A DNA stretch of 64,000 nt from Moorena sp. SIOASIH (lineage in GTDB: Bacteria > Cyanobacteriota > Cyanobacteriia > Cyanobacteriales > Coleofasciculaceae): positions 248,001-312,000 of the forward strand of contig NZ_JAAHIH010000004.1 of assembly GCF_010671925.1 (NCBI RefSeq), in the 5' to 3' direction. Below are positions 17,167-25,728 of the stretch, one piece after another (position 1 is the stretch's first letter; every line of letters starts with the position of its first letter). The notes beneath the pieces are model-generated. The model did not search any database, was not told the DNA's origin, and worked only from the letters and a program-made list of their open reading frames with translations. A program made the position numbers and the translations under genes.

Positions 17167-20085
17167 ATGTCCCAATCCATGTCCGAATCCATTTCTCAAT
17201 CCCAATGGCAAGTCCTAGCGCCACCTGACTTTCCTCAGTGGTTCATCGAAGCTGTCAAATCCCATACTCATGGCTATTCGGGAGGTTATGCTGCTCAACT
17301 GCTGTGGCAACGGGGAATACGAGAGGAGAAACAACTGGCTGGTTTCCTCAATCCAGATTTGTATCAACCTACCAGCCCTTTTGATTTTGGACAGGAAATG
17401 AAATGGGCAGTAAAACGCCTACTGCAAGCCCGTGAGGCTGGGGAAAAGGTTGCTATATGGGGGGACTTTGATGCCGATGGAATCACGGCTACTAGTGTCC
17501 TCTGGGAAGGACTGGGACAGTTTTTCTGGCAGCACCAACAGCTAAGTTACTACATTCCCAATCGGATGACGGAATCCCATGGTTTGAATTGTCCAGGAAT
17601 TGACCAACTGAACGCTTCTGGGGTGAAACTTATCGTTACCTGCGATACTGGCAGCACGAATCTGAGGGAAATTGATTATGCTCACCAATTGGGAATGGAT
17701 GTGATTATCACTGACCACCATACTCTACCAGATGACCGTCCGCCAGTGGTTTCTATCATCAATTCCCGCTATTTTGCTGAAAGTCATCCTTTATTTCATT
17801 TGTCTGGAGTGGCGGTAGCCTATAAGTTAGTGGAAGCGATGTATCAGGTTTTACCTAATATTCCCCAACAACGGTTAGAGGGGTTGCTGGATTTGGTGGC
17901 AATTGGTCTAATTGCGGATTTAGTGGAATTATCTGGAGATTGTCGTTACCTGGCACAACGGGGGATTGAACAATTGAAGCAGCAACTGAAAACTCGCTCT
18001 CGTCCTGGTGTAGCGCGATTGTTAGAGTTGTGTAAACGCAGTGGCGATCGCCCGACGGATATTTCTTTCGGACTTGGCCCGAGAATTAATGCTGTAAGTC
18101 GGATTCAAGGAGATGCTTCATTTTGTGTTGAGTTACTGACTAGTAAGGATGAGAAACGTTGTAAGCAACTGGCTTTAGATACGGAATTAGCTAATAGCCG
18201 CCGCATGTCTTTACAAAAAGATATTACTAAGCAAGTTAAGGATAAACTTGCCCAACTTGATCTGTCTACTACTAATGTGATTGTCTTAGAGGATCCCCAA
18301 TGGCCGGTTGGTGTTTTAGGCTTAGTAGCAGGTGAAATTGCTCAGGAATACGGACGCCCGACGATTTTGTTAAGTACCGTTTTGTTAAGTACTGAAAGTA
18401 GCGATAGAGAAAGCAAACTGGTAGAAGCCGGTTTAGAGGATAAACACTCCTATAGTATAGCACGGGGTTCGGCTCGTTCTGTTAATAATATTGATCTTTA
18501 TGAATTAGTCAATTCCCAAGCTCATTTGTTGCATCGCTTCGGAGGTCATCCTTTTGCAGCTGGGTTGAGTTTGCCAGTGGATAATATTCCTTTATTTACG
18601 GAAGCGATTAACCAGCAGTTGGCACAAAAACTAGGGACTACGGGTGCTTTGATGATGCCAGCTATAGAAGCGGATTTGGTGGTTAAGGTTGCTGAGTTGG
18701 GCAAAGCACTATTTGATGAGTTGAAACACCTGGAACCTTGTGGGATAGGTAATCTTGTGCCAAAATTGCTGATTAAAAACTGTTGGTTTGAGCAGGTTTG
18801 GCATCGTAATGCTAAGGATTTGAGAAGGCGGAAAGTACAGTATATTAAAACTAAATTTGAAATTTGGGATGACTCTACGAGTATGGGTTTTCCTGGAATT
18901 TGGTGGGGACATTATCAGGATGAAGTCCCTAAAGTTAGATGTAATGCTGTTGTGGAATTAGACTATAATAATTACGAAAAACGTCCAGAAGTGCGCCTCG
19001 TTGCTGTGCAAACTTGCCAAGAAAATGATTTTGTCCAGTCTTGTTTACAGGTCTCTAATCAGCTGGATTGGATTTTAGATTGGCGGGGACAAGAGTTACA
19101 GGTTGGCAGGTTGAAGGTTGAAGGTTCCGAAGGGTTGAAAGTTTGCAGGTTGAAGGTTGAAGGTTCCGAAGGGTTGAAAGTTGGCAGGTTGAAGGTTGAA
19201 GGTTCCGAAGGGTTGAAAGTTGGCAGGTTGAAGGTTGAAGGTTCCGAAGGGTTGAAAGTTGGCAGGTTGAAGCTTGAAGGTTCTCAAGAGTTACAGGTTG
19301 GCAGGTTGAAGGTTGAAGGTTCCCCAGACAAGCTTCAACCAGATAACCTTCAACCAGATAACCTTCAACCAGACAACCTTCAAGCAAATAACCTTCAACC
19401 TCCTAACCTTCAACCTCCTAACCTTCAACCTCCTAACCTTCAACCTCCTAACCTTCAACCTCCTAACCTTCAACCTCCTAACCTTCAACCTCCTAACCTT
19501 CAACCTCCTAACCTTCAACCTGATAACCGGCAAGGTTTAACTCCTCTAATGGTTTATGAGTGTCCGACCAGTTGGGATGAGTTACAAGTATGGTGTAGGA
19601 GAGCGATACAGGCAGAACGACAATTAGCGATCGCATATCCACGGCCTAAACAACTATCTGCCCAAGACACCTGGAAAAAGTTGCTAGGAATTGCTAAGTT
19701 CCTCAGTCGTACGGGTCAATGGGCTACTTTGGTGCAATTGCAGGAGAAGTTGGATTTAAGCGATCGCACTGTTGAGTTAGGACTGAATGCCCTATCAGTG
19801 ATTGGTTTTGAAGTTTCTCACCAGGACTGCGGGGTACAAATAAGCTGGCATCCGAGGGAGTGGTCTTCCGATTGGCCGTTGGCCACGCTACACGATTGGC
19901 CAACGGCCACGCTACGCGAGCGGACGAATGTTGCTGGAAATGATGCGATTGCGCTACGCGCACGCTGCGCGAACGCATTATTTTTTGCTGCCATTGAGGA
20001 GGAACAGTTCCGACGTCAGTATTTTTACCAGGTGCCTCTGTCTACCATTGCCGGATATAGCATGGTTGGTATCAAACAAGATTAG
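17167..20085 (+). CDS. recJ: Single-stranded-DNA-specific exonuclease RecJ, with repeat-built insert
   Basis: 5'-3' exonuclease of the DHH phosphoesterase superfamily, acting in RecFOR recombination and mismatch repair. DHH motifs are intact: GDFDADGITATSVLWEGL (about 98-115), VTCDTGS, VIITDHHTLPDDRPP (about 180-194), and GLGPRINAVSRIQGDA; the DHHA1 region with FGGHPFAAGLSL follows at about 457. At 972 residues it is longer than most RecJ. Residues about 643-787 are pure tandem repeat: units of 13 residues (VGRLKVEGSEGLK) then of 5 (LQPPN), encoded by 39-base and 15-base repeats. A second oddity lies at about 900-937, where SDWPLATLHDWPTATLRERT and ALRARCANAL are translations of the GCCACGCTACGCGA palindrome. 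All are in frame and the catalytic core is untouched, so the enzyme is probably active. Confidence 0.93.
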   Translation: MSQSMSESISQSQWQVLAPPDFPQWFIEAVKSHTHGYSGGYAAQLLWQRGIREEKQLAGFLNPDLYQPTSPFDFGQEMKWAVKRLLQAREAGEKVAIWGDFDADGITATSVLWEGLGQFFWQHQQLSYYIPNRMTESHGLNCPGIDQLNASGVKLIVTCDTGSTNLREIDYAHQLGMDVIITDHHTLPDDRPPVVSIINSRYFAESHPLFHLSGVAVAYKLVEAMYQVLPNIPQQRLEGLLDLVAIGLIADLVELSGDCRYLAQRGIEQLKQQLKTRSRPGVARLLELCKRSGDRPTDISFGLGPRINAVSRIQGDASFCVELLTSKDEKRCKQLALDTELANSRRMSLQKDITKQVKDKLAQLDLSTTNVIVLEDPQWPVGVLGLVAGEIAQEYGRPTILLSTVLLSTESSDRESKLVEAGLEDKHSYSIARGSARSVNNIDLYELVNSQAHLLHRFGGHPFAAGLSLPVDNIPLFTEAINQQLAQKLGTTGALMMPAIEADLVVKVAELGKALFDELKHLEPCGIGNLVPKLLIKNCWFEQVWHRNAKDLRRRKVQYIKTKFEIWDDSTSMGFPGIWWGHYQDEVPKVRCNAVVELDYNNYEKRPEVRLVAVQTCQENDFVQSCLQVSNQLDWILDWRGQELQVGRLKVEGSEGLKVCRLKVEGSEGLKVGRLKVEGSEGLKVGRLKVEGSEGLKVGRLKLEGSQELQVGRLKVEGSPDKLQPDNLQPDNLQPDNLQANNLQPPNLQPPNLQPPNLQPPNLQPPNLQPPNLQPPNLQPPNLQPDNRQGLTPLMVYECPTSWDELQVWCRRAIQAERQLAIAYPRPKQLSAQDTWKKLLGIAKFLSRTGQWATLVQLQEKLDLSDRTVELGLNALSVIGFEVSHQDCGVQISWHPREWSSDWPLATLHDWPTATLRERTNVAGNDAIALRARCANALFFAAIEEEQFRRQYFYQVPLSTIAGYSMVGIKQD
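19100..19525. repeat. In-frame 39-base and 15-base tandem repeats inside recJ
   Basis: First part: about five copies of a 39-base unit containing GGTTGAAGGTTGAAGGTTCC. Second part: four CTTCAACCAGATAAC-like units then about nine CTTCAACCTCCTAAC units. The first arm is rich in GGTTGAA and the second in its complement TTCAACC, so the block as a whole can fold back on itself. Both unit lengths are multiples of three. Confidence 0.92.
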
Positions 20086-20089
20086 ACGT

Positions 20090-20375
20090 AAGCAGTCAGC
20101 AGTCAGCAGTCAGCAGTCAGCAGTCAGCAGTCAGCAGTCAGCAGTCAGCAGTCAGCAGTCAGCCTTGGCCTTGGCCGTTGGCCACGCTACGTGAATGGGT
20201 CATAGCTGTTCGCGCAGCCTGGGCGTAGCACATCACTGATGGCTGATGGCTGATGGCTGATGGCTGATACCTGATACCTGATGGCTGATGGCTGATGGCT
20301 GATACCTGATACCTGATGGCTGATGGCTGATGGCTGATACCTGATACCTGATGGCTGATAGCTGATAGCTAAATG
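20090..20375. repeat. Heptamer arrays (AGTCAGC)n and (TGATGGC)/(TGATACC)n around a palindrome
   Basis: 20093-20163 is AGTCAGC repeated about ten times, starting five bases after the recJ stop. 20164-20225 holds two copies of the GTTGGCCACGCTACG-type palindrome. 20231-20372 mixes TGATGGC and TGATACC heptamers in blocks of three and two. Confidence 0.93.
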
Positions 20376-20489
20376 CTTACAATCTGTGACACCTTCTAAA
20401 CAGTCCACTAAGAAAACACAGACATTCGATTAATTGATAGAACCGACTCTCTTTTAAAGAGTATCAACTAATTAGGGATGCTAAAACTA

Positions 20490-20521
20490 ATCCGGATTTT
20501 TTCTAGTTATATCCGGATTCG
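20490..20521. promoter_or_regulatory. Inverted repeat upstream of the outer-membrane-type gene
   Basis: AATCCGGAT, 13 bases, ATCCGGATT: a perfect 9-base inverted repeat about 130 bases before the next start codon. No T-run, so an operator or hairpin rather than a terminator. Function is not known. Confidence 0.45.
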
Positions 20522-20649
20522 CCAGATTCAAGTCATCTCAAGGTTTTCAAGTATTTAGATTTTTTTTTATAACCTGAGGAACCTTTTGTTTATTCCCAAC
20601 GACTTGTAGAGAAAGGAACAAAAAATTAACTAGTTTGAGGAAATAAACA

Positions 20650-21198
20650 ATGCAAGGTTTACTGAAATCTATTTTCACCATTTCTACTTTAGCTGCTACA
20701 ACAATTGCTCCCGTTTTACTAGGAAATAGTATGGCTTCCGCTAATCCCGGAGCAGAGGATCTCAGCGTCAAAGGTACAGATGCTAGCTACATTGGGGTTG
20801 GTCTGGCCGCCGGTGTAACTAGTGATGGACAAGGAAATGACCAAAATATTGGTGGTAATATTACGACTCGTCTGACAACTTCAAAGCTTCCAGTGTCTCT
20901 AAGAGGTGATATTCTTTTCAATGAAGACAATACCGCGATTATTCCTAGTGTTTCTTTTGACCTAGGCGTAGCCAAAAATACTAATGTTTTTGCTAGTGTT
21001 GGTTACTCTTTTGTGGAAGATGACGGAGACAATACACCCATAGGTAATCAAGATGCTTGGGTGCTTGGCGTGGGTGCTGAAAGCCAAATTGCTAAGGATG
21101 TTTTGGTTTACGGCAATACTAAGGTAGGTCTTAACGCTTACGAAAATAGTTCAGGTGAGTCTGTCAGTGTTCAAGTGGGTGCAGGCTACCGTTTCTAA
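20650..21198 (+). CDS. Outer-membrane-type beta-barrel protein
   Basis: A 182-residue exported protein. Signal peptide: basic start, hydrophobic core (IFTISTLAATTIAPVLLG) and cleavage likely after SMASA. The mature part alternates polar and hydrophobic residues in strand-like stretches (YIGVGLAAGVTS, LPVSLRGDILF, NVFASVGYSFVEDD, AWVLGVGAESQI, DVLVYGNTKVGLNAY) and ends VQVGAGYRF with a C-terminal Phe, the classic outer-membrane beta-barrel insertion signal. Size suggests an eight-stranded barrel. A ribosome-binding-like GAGG is nine bases before ATG 20650. Substrate or role unknown; no neighbours in operon. Confidence 0.8.
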   Translation: MQGLLKSIFTISTLAATTIAPVLLGNSMASANPGAEDLSVKGTDASYIGVGLAAGVTSDGQGNDQNIGGNITTRLTTSKLPVSLRGDILFNEDNTAIIPSVSFDLGVAKNTNVFASVGYSFVEDDGDNTPIGNQDAWVLGVGAESQIAKDVLVYGNTKVGLNAYENSSGESVSVQVGAGYRF

Positions 21199-21489
21199 AC
21201 TTAGTATGTCCATTCTCAAAGGGAAAGGATGAAGGATGAAGCATGAAGGATGAAGTATAAAGGATGAAGTATGAACTGTCAAATACTTCAACTGAGGTGA
21301 CAACAATCCTCTTGTGCATCTACTCGCTGCTTTGGCGAATCTACTAGCTTCAACCTTCCTTCAACTCTTCCCTTTCCTCTTTGCCGGTATCTGCTTCAAT
21401 GACACTGAGTGGGTTTGGAGAAATTTTAGGATTTCTAAAGTTATGGATCCAATGGGCAACGGTAGTATTAGGATCTAATCATTAACCGT

Positions 21490-21516
21490 AATCCCGACCG
21501 ATTTATCGGGAATTAT
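21490..21516. promoter_or_regulatory. Inverted repeat upstream of sulfite reductase
   Basis: AATCCCGA and TCGGGAATT about 8 bases apart, some 30 bases before the sir start. Could be an operator or a leader hairpin. Confidence 0.4.
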
Positions 21517-21547
21517 ACTTATTCATCTTTTTAGATCCGTCGAAGCA

Positions 21548-23500
21548 ATGGTTGTATCTCAGACTCCTAAAGCCCGCAAACCCTCTAAGATTGAAGGAAT
21601 TAAAGAACGCAGTAACTTCTTGCGTGAACCGGTGGCAACTGAACTGCTACAGGATACCACTCATTTTACAGAAGACGCTATTCAAGTTCTTAAGTTTCAC
21701 GGGTCTTACCAGCAAGACAACCGAGATAACCGGGTCAAGGGTCAGGAAAAAGACTATCAGTTCATGCTGCGCACTCGAAATCCTGGAGGATTTATTCCAC
21801 CAGAGCTTTATCTGACTCTAGAGCAGTTGTCAGAAGAGTATGGTAACCATACCCTACGAGTAACTACCCGTCAGGGTTTTCAGATTCATGGCATTCTCAA
21901 GAAGAATTTGAAAGCGACAATTGCTGCAATTGTCCGCAATATGGGGTCAACCTTGGGTGCTTGTGGAGACCTCAACCGCAATGTTATGGCTGCACCAGCA
22001 CCATATAAAAATCGACCAGAGTATCAGTATGCTTGGGAGTATGCTGATCGGATTGCTGACTTACTTACACCTCAAACCGGTGCCTATTACGAGATTTGGC
22101 TGGATGGGGAAAAGGTAATTAGTGCTGAGGAAGCTCCGGAGGTGAAAGCAGCACGGCAGCGCAATGGTAATGGTACTATTTTCCAGGACAAAGAGGAACC
22201 AATCTACGGGGAACACTATATGCCCCGGAAGTTTAAGTGTTGCGTAACGGTTCCCGGGGATAACTCGATTGATATCTATACCCAAGATGTGGGGTTGGTG
22301 GTAATTACCAACGACCAGGGAGAACTGGAGGGATTTAATGTTCTGGCTGGTGGGGGTATGGGTCGCACCCACAATAAAGAAGAAACCTTTGCTCGTCTAG
22401 CTGACCACATCTGCTATGTTGAAAAAGATGATATCTATGACTTGGTTAAGGCAATTGTGGCAACCCAGCGGGATTATGGCGATCGCGTAAACCGCCGTCA
22501 TGCCAGAATGAAGTACCTAATCAATGATTGGGGTGTCGATAAGTTCCGGGAAAAAGTAGAAAGCTACTTCGGTAAAACCCTGGCACCGTTTAAGCCCTTA
22601 CCCCCATTTAAGTACGAAGATTATTTGGGTTGGAACGAACAAGGAGACGGAAAGCTATTCCTGGGGATATCGATTGAGAATGGTCGGGTCAAAGATGAAG
22701 GGAATTTCCGACTCAAAACAGCTCTGCGGGAAATTACTAAGGAATTTGCCCTACCGATGCGGCTTACTGCTAACCACAATATTATTCTCTATGAGATTGA
22801 CCCGACCCACCAGCAAGCCCTGAATCAGATTCTAGAACAGCACGGTATTCAAGTCACTCCAGAAGGGATTGAACCGTTAGTGCGCTATTCGATGGCTTGT
22901 CCAGCTTTACCTACCTGTGGTTTAGCGGTTACGGAATCAGAACGGGCGCTCCCTGGCATGGTTGAGCGGATTCGGTTACTGCTAGACAAATTGGGGTTAG
23001 ACAAGGAATATTTTGTGATCCGAATGACCGGTTGTCCTAATGGCTGTGCTAGACCTTATATGGCAGAGTTGGGATTTGTCGGTAGCGCACCAAAAGCTTA
23101 TCAAGTTTGGCTGGGAGCTTCACCAGATCAAACTCGGTTATCACGAGCCTATGTGCAGAAAATGCCAGAAAGTGAGCTGGAATCTTTCTTTGAACCAATT
23201 TTTGTGCAGTTTCGGGAAGAGCGCAAACCTCAGGAGAGTTTTGGGGATTTTTGCGATCGCATTGGCTTTGATGCCCTTCGGGAATTTTCCGCTAACTATG
23301 AGCTAGGTAGTGGTGTGGTTAATCCAGATGCCAAGCTAGCAAGTAAGAAATCCTCAGCTAAGAAATCTTCTACTGCTAAAAATCGCCGTCGAATTAGCAT
23401 TCCCGAAGAAGTCCATGCTCGTCTTAAGGAAGCTGCTGCTAACCAAGGGAAAAGTATGACGGAGTTGGCAGCAGAAGCTCTGGAAGCTTATTTGTCATAA
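21548..23500 (+). CDS. sir: Ferredoxin-dependent sulfite reductase with C-terminal RHH-like tail
   Basis: Reduces sulfite to sulfide with six electrons from ferredoxin, in assimilatory sulfate reduction. The siroheme/[4Fe-4S] ligands are present as C451 and C457 (CPALPTCGL) and C496 and C500 (TGCPNGCARPYMAELG). Substrate-side basic residues appear in TLRVTTRQGFQIHG. The enzyme core ends near residue 590. It is followed by a Lys/Ser linker (KLASKKSSAKKSSTAKN) and a roughly 40-residue tail RRRISIPEEVHARLKEAAAN then QGKSMTELAAEALEAYLS, which reads as a ribbon-helix-helix DNA-binding fold. That tail is not part of the catalytic family. Start ATG 21548. Assignment as sulfite rather than nitrite reductase rests on overall sequence similarity to plant and cyanobacterial SiR. 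Confidence 0.93.
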   Translation: MVVSQTPKARKPSKIEGIKERSNFLREPVATELLQDTTHFTEDAIQVLKFHGSYQQDNRDNRVKGQEKDYQFMLRTRNPGGFIPPELYLTLEQLSEEYGNHTLRVTTRQGFQIHGILKKNLKATIAAIVRNMGSTLGACGDLNRNVMAAPAPYKNRPEYQYAWEYADRIADLLTPQTGAYYEIWLDGEKVISAEEAPEVKAARQRNGNGTIFQDKEEPIYGEHYMPRKFKCCVTVPGDNSIDIYTQDVGLVVITNDQGELEGFNVLAGGGMGRTHNKEETFARLADHICYVEKDDIYDLVKAIVATQRDYGDRVNRRHARMKYLINDWGVDKFREKVESYFGKTLAPFKPLPPFKYEDYLGWNEQGDGKLFLGISIENGRVKDEGNFRLKTALREITKEFALPMRLTANHNIILYEIDPTHQQALNQILEQHGIQVTPEGIEPLVRYSMACPALPTCGLAVTESERALPGMVERIRLLLDKLGLDKEYFVIRMTGCPNGCARPYMAELGFVGSAPKAYQVWLGASPDQTRLSRAYVQKMPESELESFFEPIFVQFREERKPQESFGDFCDRIGFDALREFSANYELGSGVVNPDAKLASKKSSAKKSSTAKNRRRISIPEEVHARLKEAAANQGKSMTELAAEALEAYLS

Positions 23501-23518
23501 CCAGGTTAGCAGGTTTGC

Positions 23519-23711
23519 AGAATGAAGAATGAAGAATGAAGAATGAAGAATGAAGAATGAAGAATGAAGAATGAAGAATGAAGAAGGCAGAATGAAGAAG
23601 GCAGAATGAAGAAGGCAGAATGAAGAAGGCAGAATGTAAAAGGTGAAATAAATTCTAAATTCTAAATTTTAAATTCTAAATTCTAAATTTTAAATTCTAA
23701 ATTTTAAATTC
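23519..23711. repeat. Heptamer arrays downstream of sir
   Basis: GAATGAA units from about 23521, passing into AGAAGGCAGAATGA units, then AAATTCT/AAATTTT heptamers at about 23648-23712. Confidence 0.93.
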
Positions 23712-23798
23712 TACTTGGTGGTGCGTTACGGGGCGGGCTATTCTAATAGTGGCTACCCAGTGGAAAATTAGGGCGAGCCCGCCCCTAACGCACCCTAC
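23712..23798. repeat. Inverted-repeat element, family B, copy 1
   Basis: Left end GGTGGTGCGTTACGGGGCGG, right end GGGCGAGCCCGCCCC then TAACGCACCCTAC. The ends pair imperfectly (GGTGCGTTA / TAACGCACC). A copy in the other orientation is at 39955-40042 and a shorter relative at 28884-28960. Confidence 0.8.
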
Positions 23799-23886
23799 AT
23801 TATAAATTATAAATTATAAATTATAAATTATAAATTATAAATTATAAATTATAAATTATAAATTATAAATTATAAATTATAAATTA
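23799..23886. repeat. Heptamer array (ATAAATT)n reaching into the coaE stop codon
   Basis: About 12 copies of a 7-base AT-only unit. The last unit supplies the TAA stop codon of coaE on the minus strand. Confidence 0.95.
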
Positions 23887-24486
23887 TGGATGATATGGAT
23901 TGCTAGCAAGAGCAGTAGATACTTGTTGGATTAGAGCTTCTTGGGTAGAGGAGTTATCTAAAACTAGATCAGCAAGTGCTATTTTTTGCTGGAGGGGGAG
24001 TTGGCTGTTGATCCGGGCTTGAGCTTGTTCTTTAGAGATGCGATCGCGTTTCTGGATCCGTCTGAGCTGTTGTTCTGCTGAGCAGCTGACTACCCAGATT
24101 TCTGTCACTAAGTCTGTCATCTTAGCTTCAAATAGTAAAGGGATGACTAAGATGACTGTAGGAGCAACTATGGTATCGAGTTCAGATTGAAAGCGATCGC
24201 GTACATAAGGATGGATTTGTTGCTCTAACCACTGTCGCTCAGCTGGGTTACTAAAAATTATCTCTCCCAAGCGTTTGCGGTTCAGGGTACTGTCACTGTG
24301 CTGCACTTGTAAACCGTAGCGCTGATAAATCTGTTTCAGGATTGGTGAATCTGGTTGTACTGCTTCTCTGGCATAGATATCCGCATCTAAAATCGGTAGC
24401 CTATAGGTATCAGCTAGGTAATTCGATACAGTGGTTTTTCCCGTGGCGATACCACCGGTTAGACCAATGATGCGTTTTTGATTCAT
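23884..24486 (-). CDS. coaE: Dephospho-CoA kinase
   Basis: Phosphorylates dephospho-CoA at the 3'-hydroxyl of the ribose, the last step of coenzyme A synthesis. The 200-residue product opens MNQKRIIGLTGGIATGKTTV with the P-loop GGIATGKT at 11-18. The CoE family blocks ILDADIYAREAV, the HPYVRDRF segment and VIPLLFEAKM are all visible. The frame is open to 24546 but ATG 24486 places the P-loop at its usual distance, so it is chosen. The stop codon lies in the edge of the AT heptamer array. Confidence 0.95.
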   Translation of the reverse strand: MNQKRIIGLTGGIATGKTTVSNYLADTYRLPILDADIYAREAVQPDSPILKQIYQRYGLQVQHSDSTLNRKRLGEIIFSNPAERQWLEQQIHPYVRDRFQSELDTIVAPTVILVIPLLFEAKMTDLVTEIWVVSCSAEQQLRRIQKRDRISKEQAQARINSQLPLQQKIALADLVLDNSSTQEALIQQVSTALASNPYHP

Positions 24487-24615
24487 GGGCGTTAAGTATA
24501 AAATCGGTTGTGATATCAGGGATGCGATCGCACCTGTTGGTAACAAATCCCTGCTACCAGGTGAGGTGGTGGGTTACAGCGCAATTCATTGCCACCCTAC
24601 AGTAGCTGAGGGCTG

Positions 24616-24787
24616 ATATCATGTTAGGATAGTTACCCTTAATAAAAATCTCCCCCATCTCCCCATCTCCCACACTCCCCACACTCCCCACACTTCCCAC
24701 ACTTCCCACACTTCCCACACTTCCCACACTTCCCACACTTCCCGCGCCCCCGCCCCTAGATTATGGGTATTCAACCGGACTTGATAT
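24616..24787. repeat. MITE-like element, family A, copy 3
   Basis: Same ends as the copies at 9864 and 15189 (ATATCATGTTAGGATAGTTA; the other end reads ATATCAAGTCCGGTTGAATA when reversed). The interior is longer: CTCCCCAT, then a CACTTCCCA decamer-like array, then CCCGCGCCCCCG. Confidence 0.85.
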
Positions 24788-24921
24788 GAGTGGGTGAGTG
24801 GTTCAGTTTTCTTTTCTAAATCTCATCTAACTTTCATTTATTCGTTAGGGTGATTTCAGAATGGTAGTTCATTCTAATAATTAAGCAACTAAAGCAATGA
24901 TTCAATTCATTTTTGATTACT

Positions 24922-24927
24922 AGGAGG
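24922..24927 (+). promoter_or_regulatory. Ribosome binding site of the DM13 gene
   Basis: AGGAGG eight bases before ATG 24935; an unusually good Shine-Dalgarno match for this window. Confidence 0.8.
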
Positions 24928-24934
24928 AAGTGTT

Positions 24935-25396
24935 ATGAAACGTCTGATTGTTGGTGGTTTATCCGTATTGTTAATGGCAGCAGCAACTCCGGCTGTGCAA
25001 GCAGAAACAACTGTTGTTAAACAAAAGTCTTTAAACAATGCTCTGGTCAGTCAACGAATAGCCTCTACTATCGCCACAGGAAGCTTTATCACCGTTGATA
25101 GAGGGCATCGCACTCAAGGAAATGTAAAGATTGTCAATGAAAATGGTAAACGCTATCTAGAATTCGATCAATCCTTTAAAACTGGTAGTGGCCCCGATGT
25201 GAATGTACTCCTGTATCGGAACAGCAGTGTACCTCGTAAAATTCGGCCACAAGACTATGTAACCCTCGCCCGAATCAAGCAATTCAGTGGTGCTCAACGG
25301 TATGCTATTCCTGACGACTGGAATCTTGACGAATTTGGCTCTGTAGCAGTTTGGTGTCGTCGCTTTAACATCACCTTTGGTTACGCTGCCCTATAA
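24935..25396 (+). CDS. Exported DM13-domain protein
   Basis: A 153-residue protein with a signal peptide (MKRLIVGGLSVLLMAAATPA, cleavage likely after VQA). The rest is one DM13 domain: GSFITVDRGHRTQGNVKIVN, YLEFDQSFKTGSGPDVNVLL, the YVTLARIKQFSGAQRYAIPD block and SVAVWCRRFNITFGYAAL with the conserved WC. DM13 domains are thought to be extracytoplasmic redox or binding modules related to the DOMON group; in bacteria they stand alone like this. Strong Shine-Dalgarno. Monocistronic; an array of GGGAGTA heptamers starts about 25 bases past the stop. Confidence 0.88.
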   Translation: MKRLIVGGLSVLLMAAATPAVQAETTVVKQKSLNNALVSQRIASTIATGSFITVDRGHRTQGNVKIVNENGKRYLEFDQSFKTGSGPDVNVLLYRNSSVPRKIRPQDYVTLARIKQFSGAQRYAIPDDWNLDEFGSVAVWCRRFNITFGYAAL

Positions 25397-25420
25397 AAGA
25401 GGTACTTTCGTCCTGGGTTA

Positions 25421-25510
25421 ATGGGAGTAGGGAGTAGGGAGTAGGGAGTAGGGAGTAGGGAGTAGGGAGTAGGGAGTAGGGAGTAGGGAGTAGGGAGTAG
25501 GGAGTAGGGA
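25421..25510. repeat. Heptamer array (GGGAGTA)n
   Basis: About 12 copies, followed at 25510 by GATGCAGCGCAGTC, a half of the 51-base palindrome family. Confidence 0.93.
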
Positions 25511-25620
25511 TGCAGCGCAGTCAAAAGGAGCTAGTTACTCATCGCCCCATCGCTCAATCGCCCCATCTTCCCACACTTACCACACCTGTCACGCCTCCCA
25601 TCTAGCGGTTTCTAGCCTAA

Positions 25621-25702
25621 TGAGGTACACAGGATTTTTTCCCTGCTCCCTGCTCCCTGCTCCCTGTTCCCTGTTCCCTAAAACCCAATAATTTGTACCT
25701 CA
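25621..25702. repeat. Inverted-repeat element, family C (TGAGGTACA ends), copy 1
   Basis: Ends TGAGGTACA and TGTACCTCA, with GGATTTTTTCCC and then CTGCTCC/CTGTTCC heptamers and CTAAAACCCAA inside. The same layout, reversed, is at 38094-38225. Confidence 0.85.
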
Positions 25703-25728
25703 CCTAATTGAAAACAGCTATACTAACA

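Noticed and set aside
19055..19540. Several repeat proteins in other frames of recJ
   Set aside because: All are out-of-frame readings of the 39-base and 15-base repeats inside recJ.
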